Assembly: GCA_020638655.1 (NCBI GenBank)
Contig: JACKIC010000002.1
Span: forward strand, 1-64,000
Direction of reading: 5' to 3'
Source of the DNA: Planctomycetota bacterium
GTDB lineage: Bacteria > Planctomycetota > UBA1135 > UBA2386
Length of the DNA stretch: 64,000 nucleotides
Shown: positions 32,204-41,497 of the stretch, one piece after another
Position numbering within the stretch: position 1 is the stretch's first letter
Layout: every line of letters begins with the position of its first letter
Program-made: the position numbers and the translations under genes
Notes under the pieces: model-generated
Database searches by the model: none
What the model saw: the letters and a program-made list of their open reading frames with translations, nothing else
Told to the model about the DNA's origin: nothing

Positions 32204-35193
32204 CGCAGCAGGATCCTCTGGCGCAGGTAGGCGAGATCGATGTCGCGGAAGGCGTAGTCCAACGTGGTCATCGCCTCGTAGCCGACCGACGGTGCCATCA
32301 CCTCGGCGGCGCCGGCGTAGGTGTCGTGCAGCGACGCGTCGCCGAACAACCCGCTCGGCGCGGCGCCGGGCGCGACCAGGCCGACCGAATGGCCGACCTC
32401 GTGCGCGAGGATGATGCCCATCACCGTGGCCCAGTCGTCGGCGGCGCTCATCAGCGTCAGGTAGCGCGCGCGCTGGTCGTTGCTGGCGGTCGCCTCGTCG
32501 AACCCGGGCGCGAGCACGATCGCGTCCAGCGCGTGGCTGCCGGCCGGGGTGCCGCCCATGTCGGGGCAGATCGGCCGGAAACGCTGCGCGAACACCGTCT
32601 GGAACGACGGCCAGACCTGCTCGTGGATGCGGGCCTGGTAGAGCCACATCTCGGCCGGGAACACGCCCAGGGCCGGCGACAGCGTGATGTTGCGCTCGGC
32701 GACGTTGCCGTTGCGGTAGTCGTAGAAGGCGCGGCCGAGGATGCCGGTGCTCTCGGCGCCGTAGAGCCGGTGCTTGTCGCCCTCGGGGTCCAGGCCGCCG
32801 AAGGCGATCTGGGTGTGCTGCAGCGCGATCGGTTCGCGGGTGGTGAAGCGCAGGCGCACCGAGCCGCTGTCGAGCGGTTCGCCGCGGCTGCCGCGCCCGT
32901 AGAGGTGGTTGGCCTGGGCCAGCACGCCGTCGCGCACGATCGTGCGCATGCGCACGTTGGTGCCCAACGGGTCGCCGGCGGTGGCGAAGCCGAGGCGCAG
33001 CATGTCGTCCTCGAAGTCCGGGGTGCCGTTGCCGTCGCGGTCCATGTCGGTGCGCATCCAGACGACCTGGGTGCGTTCGAACGGCAGCAGCGCACCGGTC
33101 GGGTTGGCGACCGAGAAGGCGAGCGGCGAGGAGCTGCCGACGTTGCCCGACAGATCGCTGATGCGCACGACGACGGTCCATTCGCCTTCGACGAGCGCCG
33201 GCTCCGGCGGCACGACGACGTGCATGGTGCCGAAATCGATCGTGGCAGCGGCGAGCAGCGTCTGCGGCGACGGCGCGGAGCCGGGGCCCTGCAACAGCAC
33301 CTGCACCGAGCCCATGTCGAGCGACTGCGTGCCGCCGTCGGAGGCGGTCGCGGTGATCGCGAAGCCGGACGGCGGCAGCACCAGGCCGGCGCTGCGGGTG
33401 CTGTCGATCGAGTCGATCTCGACCAGCACGGTCGGCGAGGTGACGTCGACCGAGCTGCCGGTGCGGAAGCGCGCCGTCTGGTCGGCTGCGAACCAGTTGC
33501 CGGTGGCGCGGCGCACGCCCTGGCTGCCGCCGCGCACGCGGATCCGGTAGTAGCTGTAGCCGTCGAGCATCGCGTTCGGGGTGAAGGTGACGACGCGGTT
33601 GTCGGCGGTCACCGTCAGCGTGCCGGCGAGCGGCGTCTCGAAGTCGTCGGTGAACAGCAGGTGGGCCGTGTCGAGCGTGCTCGGGTCCATCGGCGCGTCG
33701 AACACCAGGCTCATGCCGGCGCTGCGCGACACCTGGGTGGTGCCGTCGCCCGGCTGCAGCATGACGCGCGGCAGGGTGGCGTCCGCCGAGGTCGTGAAGG
33801 CGAGCGTCGCGTCGGTGGCCAGCACGTTGCCGGCGAGGTCGCGCGCGCCCGCATGGCCGCCGGCCACGGTGATCACCGCGGTGGCGTTCACCGGCAGGTC
33901 GAGCACCGGCGTGACGCGCACCGTGTCGGCCGCGGGCAGGTCGACGACCACCGCCCACGGCGCGCCGTCGACCGTCATCGTCACGGTCTCGTCGTCGATC
34001 CACGCCGGATCGAGGGCCTCGTCGAAAGTCAGCTTCGGCACGGCGTTGTAGGAGACGCGGGTCGAGGCGTTGGCGGGCTCGCTGCCGACATGCTGCGGCG
34101 CCTGGCTGTCGGTGCCCGTGGTGAACACCAGCGCCGTGGTCGCGGCCAGTCCGTTGCCGCTGACGTCGGTGGCCGCGGCGCCGCCGAGCAGGAAGGCCAG
34201 CGTGTACTGGCGGTTGGCGACCAGCTCGGCCTGCGGCTCGAGGCGCAGCACCCGCTGATCGGGGCTGGCGTGGATGCGGAACGGCACGACGCTGCCGTAC
34301 TGGTCCTGGAACAGCAGCGAGGCCGCCTCGACGGTCGCCGGGTCCATCGACTCGGTGAAGGTGAACGTCGGCTGCACGCGCGGCGAGATGCCGGTGCTGG
34401 CCGTGCTCGGCCAGATGCCGACCACGCTGGGCGCGTCGAGGTCGTCGACGGTGCGGAACGAGGTCGTCGACGACGCGGCGAGGTGGTTGCCGGCGCGGTC
34501 GGTGAGCAGCGTCGTCGCCACCAGCGAGCACTGCCGGTCGCCGGGCAGGTCGGCGAGCGGATCGAGCACGACCGTATGGCCGTCGACGGTCAGCGTCGCG
34601 GCGTAGCGCGTGCCGAAGACGTCGCGCAGGTAGATCGACTGGCTGCTCAGCGAGCTGGTGTCGAGCGTCTCGCTGAAGGTGAAGGTGAAGGCGCGTTCGC
34701 GGCTGATGCTCGCGGCGTTGTTGGCGACGTCGACGGCCTGCAGCGTCGGCGGTGTGGTGTCGACGGTGCGGAACGAGAACGACTGGGTGACGTCGAGGAT
34801 GCGGCCGTCGTGGTCGCAGGTCAGCGCAGAGATCTGGAACGTGTAGTCGGTCTCGAGCGCCAGCGGCGCCGAAGGCGTGAAGCTGACGCGGCCGTTGCTG
34901 GCGGCCGTGAACGTACCCGCGATGTTGGTGCCGCTGCCGTCGGCGCGCAGCCAGGTGTCCTCGTCGCCGAGGCTGTCGCGCGCGATCTCGCTGGTGAACT
35001 CGAGCAGGATGCTCGCGTCGGTGGCGACCTGCACCGCGTCGTCCGCGGGAGTATGGCTCAGCAGGTCGATCACGCCGAACGCGCCGCTGCTCGAGCCGCC
35101 CGCGCCAGAAGAACCGGCGCCGCCGCCGCCGCTGCTGCACGCCGCCGCGATCAGCAGCAAGCCCGTGACGGCCAAAGTGATGGATCTGCTCAT
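32200..35193 (-). CDS. Large Ig-repeat lipoprotein with C-terminal metzincin-like domain
   Basis: A 997-residue predicted lipoprotein (lipobox AAAC near residue 19, followed by a Gly/Ser linker). Five or so SbsA/Big_5-type Ig-like repeats fill residues ~40-620; each opens with a P-x-x-xAxxVS-like edge and contains 'FxEsMDPaTv' type strands. A calcium-loop-like DMDRDGNGTPDFED follows. The C-terminal ~200 residues look like a metzincin peptidase with HEVGH at 931-935 and a Met-turn-like EVMAPSVG. The third zinc ligand expected after HExxHxxGxx is Ala941, so the site is either altered or uses another residue. It is probably anchored outside the cytoplasmic membrane. Confidence 0.75.
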   Translation of the reverse strand: MSRSITLAVTGLLLIAAACSSGGGGAGSSGAGGSSSGAFGVIDLLSHTPADDAVQVATDASILLEFTSEIARDSLGDEDTWLRADGSGTNIAGTFTAASNGRVSFTPSAPLALETDYTFQISALTCDHDGRILDVTQSFSFRTVDTTPPTLQAVDVANNAASISRERAFTFTFSETLDTSSLSSQSIYLRDVFGTRYAATLTVDGHTVVLDPLADLPGDRQCSLVATTLLTDRAGNHLAASSTTSFRTVDDLDAPSVVGIWPSTASTGISPRVQPTFTFTESMDPATVEAASLLFQDQYGSVVPFRIHASPDQRVLRLEPQAELVANRQYTLAFLLGGAAATDVSGNGLAATTALVFTTGTDSQAPQHVGSEPANASTRVSYNAVPKLTFDEALDPAWIDDETVTMTVDGAPWAVVVDLPAADTVRVTPVLDLPVNATAVITVAGGHAGARDLAGNVLATDATLAFTTSADATLPRVMLQPGDGTTQVSRSAGMSLVFDAPMDPSTLDTAHLLFTDDFETPLAGTLTVTADNRVVTFTPNAMLDGYSYYRIRVRGGSQGVRRATGNWFAADQTARFRTGSSVDVTSPTVLVEIDSIDSTRSAGLVLPPSGFAITATASDGGTQSLDMGSVQVLLQGPGSAPSPQTLLAAATIDFGTMHVVVPPEPALVEGEWTVVVRISDLSGNVGSSSPLAFSVANPTGALLPFERTQVVWMRTDMDRDGNGTPDFEDDMLRLGFATAGDPLGTNVRMRTIVRDGVLAQANHLYGRGSRGEPLDSGSVRLRFTTREPIALQHTQIAFGGLDPEGDKHRLYGAESTGILGRAFYDYRNGNVAERNITLSPALGVFPAEMWLYQARIHEQVWPSFQTVFAQRFRPICPDMGGTPAGSHALDAIVLAPGFDEATASNDQRARYLTLMSAADDWATVMGIILAHEVGHSVGLVAPGAAPSGLFGDASLHDTYAGAAEVMAPSVGYEAMTTLDYAFRDIDLAYLRQRILLR

Positions 35194-35228
35194 GCCCCGC
35201 TGTCTCCCCCGGTTGCGTCCAGCCCATC

Positions 35229-35255
35229 GACTTGAATCGCGGCCCGATTGAAGTC
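35229..35255. promoter_or_regulatory. Imperfect inverted repeat upstream of the metzincin-like operon
   Basis: Arms GACTTGAATC and GATTGAAGTC pair at 9 of 10 positions around a 7-base centre. They lie 35-62 bases upstream of the 35193 start. AT-richer than its surroundings; operator or terminator of the glycerate kinase transcript. Confidence 0.35.
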
Positions 35256-35367
35256 CCGGACTGAGCCGAACGGGGCGGCCCTTGGCAGCGAAAGCACGGC
35301 GGCAGGCGGCGTTCGCCGGCGCGGCGGGCCGGCGCGTGTCGCGGAGCTCGACAGCGCGGCGCGGCGA

Positions 35368-36666
35368 TCAGCTGGAGGTCAGCAGCACGCGCACGTCGCG
35401 CACGTTGGTGCCGCTCGGCCCCGTGATCACGGTGTCACCGAGCGCATGCAGCAGCGGGTACGCGTCACAGCGCTGCAGGTGGCCGCCGAGGTCCAGGCCC
35501 GCGCGGCGCGCCCGAGCACTGGTCGTGCCATCGACGATCGCGCCGGCGGCCGGCGAGTTGCCGTCGATGCCATCGGTGCCACAGCTCAGCACCGCGATCG
35601 GACGGCCGCGGACCAGGCGTGCGCAGTGCAGGGCGAACTGCTGGTTGCGGCCGCCGGTGCCCGGGGCGTCGGGCAGGGGCACCGAGAGTTCGCCCGAGGT
35701 GACGATGGCGACGCGGCGACCGGGGTGCCGGCGGCGCAGGCGGTCGAGGCGGCGAAGCAGGATCGACGCGGCGGCGCGGTAGGGGAGGTCGTCGGTGCTG
35801 GTGTCCTCGAACACCAGGCACCCGGCCGCGGTCAGGTGGCGCATCATCAGCGCGCGGGAGTTGCGCTCGCTGAGCAATTGCCAGATCTCGGAGCGTCGCA
35901 GCAGCTCGTCCTGCAGGCGCAGCGGCGGCGGCAGGTCCTCGCGTTCGAGCCGCTGGCGCATGGCCGCGGGCACGGATGGCCAGAGGGCGAAGCGGTCCAG
36001 AACCGCGCGGCAGTCGGAGAGGGTGGTGGCATCGGGGCAGGTCGGTCCCGAGGCCAGGGCGCTGCTGCTGTCGTCGTCCCACTTCACGTGCGGCACGTCG
36101 GAGATCGCCAGCGTCACCACGCCGAGCGCGCCGGCCGCGGCGAGCGCGAGCCGGCCGCCCTTCACCGCCGACAGGTGCCGCCGCACGGTGTTGATCTGGG
36201 TGATGTCGGCGCCGCAGCCGACCAGCGCGCGATAGAGCGTGCGCAGCTCTTCGAGCGTCACCGCGGGATCTGCGGGCAGTTCGAACATCGCCGAGCCGCC
36301 GCCCGAGACCAGGAACACGACGACCTCGTCGGGCGTCGCCGAGCGTGCGAGCTCGAGCGCACGCGTCGCTGCCGCGACGCTGCCCGCGGTCGGCAGCGGG
36401 TGGCCGCCGGCGATCACCTCGAACGGCGGCAGCGGCGCGTCGTCGGGTTCGGGTGGCACGACGAGGCCGCGCAGACTCACACCGGGCAGCAGTTCGACCA
36501 GCGCCTGGGTCATCGGCCGCGCGGCCTTGCCGATCGCGATCACGAGCATCTGGGGGTGCTTCGCGGCGCGGGCCCGCAGGTTCGTCTCGACGGGCATCGC
36601 GACCCAGCGGCGTACGTCGAGGTCGCGCAGCGTCGCCGCGAAGGCGGCCCGCAACAGGTCCCTCAT
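35368..36666 (-). CDS. Glycerate 2-kinase (MOFRL / GckA type)
   Basis: A 432-residue class II glycerate kinase that phosphorylates D-glycerate, giving 2-phosphoglycerate. Family blocks are VIAIGKAARPMTQAL, GGHPLPTAGS, FLVSGGGSAMFELP, INTVRRHLSAVKGGRLA, SDVPHVKWDDDSSSALASGPT, GTGGRNQQFALH and the C-terminal SCGTDGIDGNSPAAGAIVDG with GPSGTNVRD. Cytoplasmic. Its ATG overlaps the stop of the upstream reductase (ATGA), so the two enzymes are coupled and complete a hydroxypyruvate/glyoxylate to glycolysis route. Confidence 0.93.
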   Translation of the reverse strand: MRDLLRAAFAATLRDLDVRRWVAMPVETNLRARAAKHPQMLVIAIGKAARPMTQALVELLPGVSLRGLVVPPEPDDAPLPPFEVIAGGHPLPTAGSVAAATRALELARSATPDEVVVFLVSGGGSAMFELPADPAVTLEELRTLYRALVGCGADITQINTVRRHLSAVKGGRLALAAAGALGVVTLAISDVPHVKWDDDSSSALASGPTCPDATTLSDCRAVLDRFALWPSVPAAMRQRLEREDLPPPLRLQDELLRRSEIWQLLSERNSRALMMRHLTAAGCLVFEDTSTDDLPYRAAASILLRRLDRLRRRHPGRRVAIVTSGELSVPLPDAPGTGGRNQQFALHCARLVRGRPIAVLSCGTDGIDGNSPAAGAIVDGTTSARARRAGLDLGGHLQRCDAYPLLHALGDTVITGPSGTNVRDVRVLLTSS

Positions 36667-37637
36667 CCGAGCACCTCGGGGTTGACCGGGTGCTGCGGCC
36701 GCTCGCCGCGCAGCACCGCGGCGCAGTCGCGCGCCGCCAGCGCGCACATCAGGCTGCGCACGCTCGTCACCGCGCTGCCGACGTGCGGCAGCAGCACCAC
36801 GCCGGGGTGCTCGAGCAGACCTGGATGCACGCGCGGCTCGTGCTCGAACACGTCGAGGCCCGCGCCCGCGATCAGGCCCTCCTCGAGCGCCGCGACCAGC
36901 GCGTTCTCGTCGACGACGGGTCCGCGCGAGGTGTTGATCAGGAACGCGCTGCGCTTCATCTGGCACAGCTGCTCGACGCCGATCATGTGCCGCGTCTCCT
37001 CACGCAGCGGCACGTGCAGCGACACGTAGTCGCTCTGCTTGAGCAGCAGGTCGAGCGGCACGCGCTGCGCACCGAGCTCCTGTTCGACCTCGGGCGCCGC
37101 CGGCGTGCGGCTGCTGTAGAGCACGCGCATCGAGAACCCGCGCGCGCGGCGGGCCACGGCCTGGCCGATGCGGCCGAAGCCGACGATGCCCAGGGTGCGT
37201 TCGTGCACGTCGTGCCCGCACAGCAGATCGACGTCCCAGCGCTGCCACTTGCCGTCGCGCAGGAAGCGCTCGGCGGTCGGCAATCGGCGGGCCGCGGCCA
37301 GCAGCAGCGCGAATGTGAGGTCGGCGGTCGCCTCGGTCAGCACGCCGGGCGTGTTGGTGACGACGATCTTGCGCGCGGTCGCCGCGGCGACGTCGATGTT
37401 GTCGTGGCCGACCGCCACCTGCGAGATCACGCGCAGCTCGGGGCACTGTTCGATCACGGCCGCCGTCAGCGGATCGGTCAGCTGACAGACCACGCCCTTG
37501 GCGAGCCGCAGCCGCTTGACGAGCGCCGCCTCGTCCATCACGTCGTAGGTGTCGCGGTAGTCGGCGATGCAGTCTTCCTGCAGGATCGCCACCGCCGCGG
37601 GGTAGACGTGGCGGGTGACCAGGACGCGGGGCTTCAT
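36663..37637 (-). CDS. Glyoxylate/hydroxypyruvate reductase (D-2-hydroxyacid dehydrogenase)
   Basis: A 324-residue NAD(P)-dependent D-2-hydroxyacid dehydrogenase. It has the substrate-side VAVGHDNIDV, the hinge TEATADLTFALLLA, the Rossmann motif GFGRIGQAVARRA, the Arg motif NTSRGPVVDE, Glu in LDVFEHEP and His in LLPHVGSA. These match glyoxylate/hydroxypyruvate reductases, which give glycolate or D-glycerate. The next gene, a glycerate kinase, strongly supports that substrate. A TACGTT box ends 6 bases before the ATG. Confidence 0.92.
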   Translation of the reverse strand: MKPRVLVTRHVYPAAVAILQEDCIADYRDTYDVMDEAALVKRLRLAKGVVCQLTDPLTAAVIEQCPELRVISQVAVGHDNIDVAAATARKIVVTNTPGVLTEATADLTFALLLAAARRLPTAERFLRDGKWQRWDVDLLCGHDVHERTLGIVGFGRIGQAVARRARGFSMRVLYSSRTPAAPEVEQELGAQRVPLDLLLKQSDYVSLHVPLREETRHMIGVEQLCQMKRSAFLINTSRGPVVDENALVAALEEGLIAGAGLDVFEHEPRVHPGLLEHPGVVLLPHVGSAVTSVRSLMCALAARDCAAVLRGERPQHPVNPEVLG

Positions 37638-37643
37638 CGCCGC

Positions 37644-37649
37644 AACGTA
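37644..37649 (-). promoter_or_regulatory. Possible leaderless -10 box TACGTT
   Basis: On the minus strand it ends 6 bases before the ATG of the glyoxylate reductase gene; the -35 is unclear. Confidence 0.35.
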
Positions 37650-37712
37650 TCACCGCACCCGCGCGATCGAACCAGCCTGCCGACGACATCTGCACCGGGC
37701 GGAGCGCGAGGC

Positions 37713-37718
37713 TATGCT
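37713..37718 (+). promoter_or_regulatory. Possible -10 box TATGCT
   Basis: Lies 23 bases before the ATG of the Kelch-like gene at 37742, which has AAAGGAG at 37729-37735 as ribosome site. Confidence 0.4.
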
Positions 37719-37741
37719 GCGCCTCCCCAAAGGAGTCCTCC

Positions 37742-39130
37742 ATGCTGCGCACCGCCGTTCCGCTCGTCTTCGCGTCCCTCGTCGCCGCCCAGGGCTGGGT
37801 CAACGCGACGCCCACCAGCCCGCTGACCCGGCCGGCGAACCGCGCGTTCGGCGCGATGACGTGGGACCCCGTGCACGACTATGCGCTGCTGTTCGGCGGC
37901 CTCGGGGCGGGTCTGGGTAATCAGGCTCCTTCAACCTGGACCTGGGACGGCTCGTCCTGGACGCAGCACGCGACCGCGAGTCCCACGGGCTCCTTCTTCA
38001 ACTACGGCAATCCGTCGCGCGCCGCGATGGCCTTCGATCCCCAGCTCAATCAGGTGGTGATGTTCTTCTGCGACAGCACCTACGGCTGGAACGGCTCTGC
38101 GTGGGCCAGTCTGCCGATCGCGAACCCTTCGTTGACCTCGGGCTACTGCTGCGACGTCGCGATGGGGCACGACCCGGTGCGCAACCAGACCCTGCTGTTC
38201 GTGGGCAACCACCACATCTGGAACGGCTTCGCCTCCTATGCCGGCGAGACCTACGTGCTCAACGGCGCCGCCTGGGTGCTGCAGTCGACGAGCCTGCAGC
38301 CGTGGCCCGCGCGCTACCCGAGCATGGCGTTCGACGCTAGCAGCGGCCGCCTCGTGATGGCGACCTCGGGAGACTTCAGCGCCGGGCCCGGCGCGTTCTT
38401 CGAATGGACCGGCTCGGACTGGGTGCAGCGCCTCGTCGCGGGCGGACCGATGTCGCCGGGCGCGCTCGTCGCGGACACGACGCACGGCGACGTGGTGATG
38501 TTCGACGGCGACCTCGCGACGCAGCCCGCGCACACCTGGCGCTACCGCGACGGCGTGGTGACGGCGCTGGGGTCCGCCAACGCGCCGGCGCCGCGCTTCG
38601 GCGCGATGCTGGCACATGACCCGACGCGCCACCGCACGGTGCTGTTCGGCGGCACGAACTACATGACGACCTCGAGTTTCCTCCCGCTCGGTGACACGTG
38701 GGAGTTCGAACTCGGCGCAGGCCCCTCATACGCGACCTACGGCGCCGGTTGCCCCGGCAGCCGCGGGGTGCCGACGCTCGCCGCGCGCTCGGGCTCGTCG
38801 CCGCAGATCGGCCACAGCTTCGAACTCGCGCTCGGCAACCTGCCGTTCACGGGCCCGGTGTTCTTGTTCCTGGGGCTGTCGGACACGAGCTACGGACCGA
38901 CGCCGCTGCCGTACTCGCTCGGCGGGCTCGGCGCGCCGGGCTGCTCGATCCTGTGCAGCGGCGAAGCGCCGTATCTGCTGACCAACGTGCTCGGCAGCGC
39001 GCTGTGGTCGTGGAACGTGCCCAACGTGCCCGGCGTGTCGTTCTACAACCAGGCCTTCGGGTTCGACCCCGCGGCCAACGCGCTCGGCCTCTCCGCGAGC
39101 AACGCCGGTCGCGGCACGATCGGGTTCTGA
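37742..39130 (+). CDS. Secreted Kelch-like protein with FG/YG-x-GC C-terminal domain
   Basis: A 462-residue exported protein: signal peptide (about 1-18, ending VAAQ), then Kelch-like repeats with the pattern 'R-x-x-x-mafDp...vlFgG...tW.wdG..W' (for example LLFGGLGAG ... WTWDGSSWTQ and FGAMLAHDPTRHRTVLFGGTN). These should form a beta-propeller. The final ~115 residues begin TYGAGCPGSRGVPTL and match the tails of the other secreted proteins here. It is probably surface or extracellular; no enzyme motif is visible. Strong AAAGGAG ribosome site. Confidence 0.75.
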   Translation: MLRTAVPLVFASLVAAQGWVNATPTSPLTRPANRAFGAMTWDPVHDYALLFGGLGAGLGNQAPSTWTWDGSSWTQHATASPTGSFFNYGNPSRAAMAFDPQLNQVVMFFCDSTYGWNGSAWASLPIANPSLTSGYCCDVAMGHDPVRNQTLLFVGNHHIWNGFASYAGETYVLNGAAWVLQSTSLQPWPARYPSMAFDASSGRLVMATSGDFSAGPGAFFEWTGSDWVQRLVAGGPMSPGALVADTTHGDVVMFDGDLATQPAHTWRYRDGVVTALGSANAPAPRFGAMLAHDPTRHRTVLFGGTNYMTTSSFLPLGDTWEFELGAGPSYATYGAGCPGSRGVPTLAARSGSSPQIGHSFELALGNLPFTGPVFLFLGLSDTSYGPTPLPYSLGGLGAPGCSILCSGEAPYLLTNVLGSALWSWNVPNVPGVSFYNQAFGFDPAANALGLSASNAGRGTIGF

Positions 39131-39163
39131 GCAGCGAAGGCCGCGTCGCCGCGGACCGCGCGA

Positions 39164-40156
39164 TCAGTGCAGGATCATCTTCGCGGCCGAGCTCATCGCG
39201 ATGCCCGACGGCGAGCTGCTGCCCGGATCGAACACCGCCCACTGCGCGTCGAAGACGACGCCGGTGAGCCACGCCTGGTTGGGGATCGGGAACGGGAACG
39301 TCGCGGTGCCCGTGCCCGGGGTGCTGCCGTTGGCGCCCATCAGCAGCAGCACGGTGCCGTCGCAGCGCACGAGGCAGCCGCCGCCGATGTCGACGTTGGC
39401 CGGGTAGCCGAGCAGGATCGCGAGCAGGGTGCCGCCGAGCGCGTCGCTCAGGGTCACCGCGAAGTTGCTGTTGCCGATCGTCGGCTGGCCGATCGAGTCG
39501 ATGGCCGGCACGAAGTTGCCGCTGCCCGGGCAGCCCGGCGACGTGACCACGAAGCCACCCGGCTCGAACACGAGGCGGAACTTGATGCCGCCCGAGGTCG
39601 ACGGTGAGCCCGTGGTCGCGCCCGTGTAGTTGGTCGAGACCATGCGCGCCACGCCGGTGCCGATCGCCGTGCGCAGATACTGGCCGGCGACCGCGGCCTG
39701 CGAGGTGATGTCGAGCACGACGCCCTCGCCGGGCGTGTACAGGAACGGCGTGTTGAGGGGCCACTCGACCCACACGTTGGTCGCCGAGTTGGCCGTCAGC
39801 GTCTGGTTGGACAGGTCGACCTGGATCGATTGGTCGGGCAGGTTGGTGTTCCAGGTGTTGGTGAGGGCCGGCACCGTGGTCGTGCCGACGCGCACCACGA
39901 ACTGCGCGTAGGTCGCGGGGCCGTTGACGTCGGCGAGCTGCACGCCGACGCGCGTGCAGACCATCGGTTGGGTCGGCAGCCCCGTGAACGTGCCCGGGCA
40001 GAAGCTCTGTCCGCGGATCACGCTGGTGCCGCCGCCGGTGTAGATCGGGTACTGGCCCGACGGCGTGGTCAGCACGCTGTCGGGGAAGTCCACGGTCATC
40101 GTCTGGGCGAAGAGCGGCAGGGTGGAGAGAGAGAGTGCGATCAGTCTGGCGAGCAT
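39164..40156 (-). CDS. Secreted protein of unknown function
   Basis: A 330-residue exported protein with a signal peptide (about 1-17, ending LFAQ). The body is beta-rich with a Ser/Thr/Gly composition typical of extracellular beta-sandwich proteins, and the second half starts TSPGCPGSGNFVPAI, a variant of the shared C-terminal domain (Gly-Cys followed by a ~110-residue beta-rich stretch). No catalytic motif. It is divergent from the LamG gene and convergent with the Kelch-like gene. A -10-like TATCCT lies at 40201-40206 on its strand. Confidence 0.6.
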   Translation of the reverse strand: MLARLIALSLSTLPLFAQTMTVDFPDSVLTTPSGQYPIYTGGGTSVIRGQSFCPGTFTGLPTQPMVCTRVGVQLADVNGPATYAQFVVRVGTTTVPALTNTWNTNLPDQSIQVDLSNQTLTANSATNVWVEWPLNTPFLYTPGEGVVLDITSQAAVAGQYLRTAIGTGVARMVSTNYTGATTGSPSTSGGIKFRLVFEPGGFVVTSPGCPGSGNFVPAIDSIGQPTIGNSNFAVTLSDALGGTLLAILLGYPANVDIGGGCLVRCDGTVLLLMGANGSTPGTGTATFPFPIPNQAWLTGVVFDAQWAVFDPGSSSPSGIAMSSAAKMILH

Positions 40157-40200
40157 CGGGAGTCGCGGTTCGAGGGGTTGGTGGAGGGGAAACGGCGCGC

Positions 40201-40206
40201 AGGATA
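40201..40206 (-). promoter_or_regulatory. Possible -10 box TATCCT
   Basis: Minus-strand box 44 bases upstream of the 40156 start codon. Confidence 0.3.
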
Positions 40207-40281
40207 GCGGCTGGCGGCGCCAGCGGCGTGACGGTGCGGAAACGGGACGCGACGGGGGCGCGCGCGGCGGCGCCGTTCCGG

Positions 40282-40287
40282 TAGCTT
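40282..40287 (+). promoter_or_regulatory. Possible -10 box TAGCTT
   Basis: Lies 52 bases upstream of the LamG gene start; the identical 14-base CCGGGGTGGGGGCG shared with the SGNH gene follows at 40301-40314. Confidence 0.3.
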
Positions 40288-40339
40288 CTGCGCGTCCGCT
40301 CCGGGGTGGGGGCGACGCTCGACTCGAAGGAGACTACTC

Positions 40340-41497
40340 ATGCACCGAATCCTGTGGATCGCAATCGCCGCGACGTTGGTCCGGGTCACGCCTGCGCAGA
40401 GCCCGCCGCTGCTCGCGAACTGGCGCATGGACGAGACCGCCGGCGTCGTCGCCAGCGACAGCTCTGCGAACGGCAACAGCGGCACGCTCGTCAACTTCGG
40501 CGCCGCGCCGTGGGTTCCGGGCCACGCCGGCAACGCGCTGTCGTTCGACGGCGTCGACGACTACGTGGCGGTCACCCTCGCTGCGGGCCTGCCCGTCTAC
40601 GCCGGCCGCGGCGCGCCGTTCTCGGTCGCGTTCTGGGTCAAGGCGCCCGCGCAGTCCGACCGCCGCGTCTACTCCGAACAGCAGGCCGCGCCGACCGGCA
40701 ACGGGCCGCTGTTCTCGTTGGGCTCGGGCAGCACCGCCGCGGGCACGACCGACAAGCTGCGCGTCTTCCTGCGCAACGACAACCCCAGCGAGGTCGGCAT
40801 CCTGCACAGCAATGCGGTGGTGTTCGACGACCAATGGCACCACGTCGTCTACAGCGAGCACGCCGGGCGGGCCGCGATCTTCGTCGACGGCGCACCCGAC
40901 GCGACGTTCGACTACTCGCGTTGGAACTGGGGCCCCCTGTCGCCGCTGCAGGGCACGTTCACGATGACCAGCGTCACGCTCGGCGCGGTGGTGCGCAACA
41001 GCAACATCGCCGCGCCGCTGCTCGGCCTCGTCGACGACGTGCGCGTCTACGGCAGCCGGCTCGACGTCGTCGACGCCAACCTGCTGTTCATGGGCATCGA
41101 CCCGCCCGTGATCGCGGCGAGCCTCGCGGGGTTCGGCTACGGCTGCGGTCAGGGACCGCTCGACCTCGCGGTCACGGGCAGCGCGCAGCACGGCGGCACG
41201 ATCTTCGTGCAGATGTTCCGCGGCGAGCCCAATGCGCTCGCGCTCGTCGGCATCGGCCTGGGCCCGATCGCGCCCGTCGACCTGGGCGCCTTCGGCTTCG
41301 CGGGCTGCACGCTCTACCAGCAGAACATCGCCACCTCGGTGATCGGCGTGATGGGGCCCGCGGGCAGCTCGGGCCCGTTCGCGTTCGGCGTGCCTGCGGC
41401 GACCGGGTTCGCCGGCACGTCGCTGTCGCTGCAGGGCATCACCTTCGGCGCGGGCCTCGAGCTGAGCCCGGCGGCGCTGGCCATGATCGGCCGCTGA
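40340..41497 (+). CDS. Secreted LamG/concanavalin-like protein with FG/YG-x-GC C-terminal domain
   Basis: A 385-residue exported protein. After a signal peptide (about 1-20, ending TPAQ) comes a LamG-type jelly-roll domain (about 25-250): NWRMDETAGVVASDSS, ALSFDGVDDYVAV, FSVAFWVKAP, WHHVVYSEHAG and GLVDDVRVYGSRL are classic strands of this fold. The tail starts GFGYGCGQGPLDL and belongs to the shared C-terminal domain group. Probably binds a glycan or polymer outside the cell. AAGGAG sits 7 bases before the ATG. Confidence 0.78.
   Translation: MHRILWIAIAATLVRVTPAQSPPLLANWRMDETAGVVASDSSANGNSGTLVNFGAAPWVPGHAGNALSFDGVDDYVAVTLAAGLPVYAGRGAPFSVAFWVKAPAQSDRRVYSEQQAAPTGNGPLFSLGSGSTAAGTTDKLRVFLRNDNPSEVGILHSNAVVFDDQWHHVVYSEHAGRAAIFVDGAPDATFDYSRWNWGPLSPLQGTFTMTSVTLGAVVRNSNIAAPLLGLVDDVRVYGSRLDVVDANLLFMGIDPPVIAASLAGFGYGCGQGPLDLAVTGSAQHGGTIFVQMFRGEPNALALVGIGLGPIAPVDLGAFGFAGCTLYQQNIATSVIGVMGPAGSSGPFAFGVPAATGFAGTSLSLQGITFGAGLELSPAALAMIGR

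Noticed and set aside
32059..35235. A 1058-codon plus-strand frame opposite the Ig-repeat lipoprotein
   Set aside because: Arg/Gly/Ala shadow without domains; the minus-strand protein has a lipobox, repeats and a peptidase motif.
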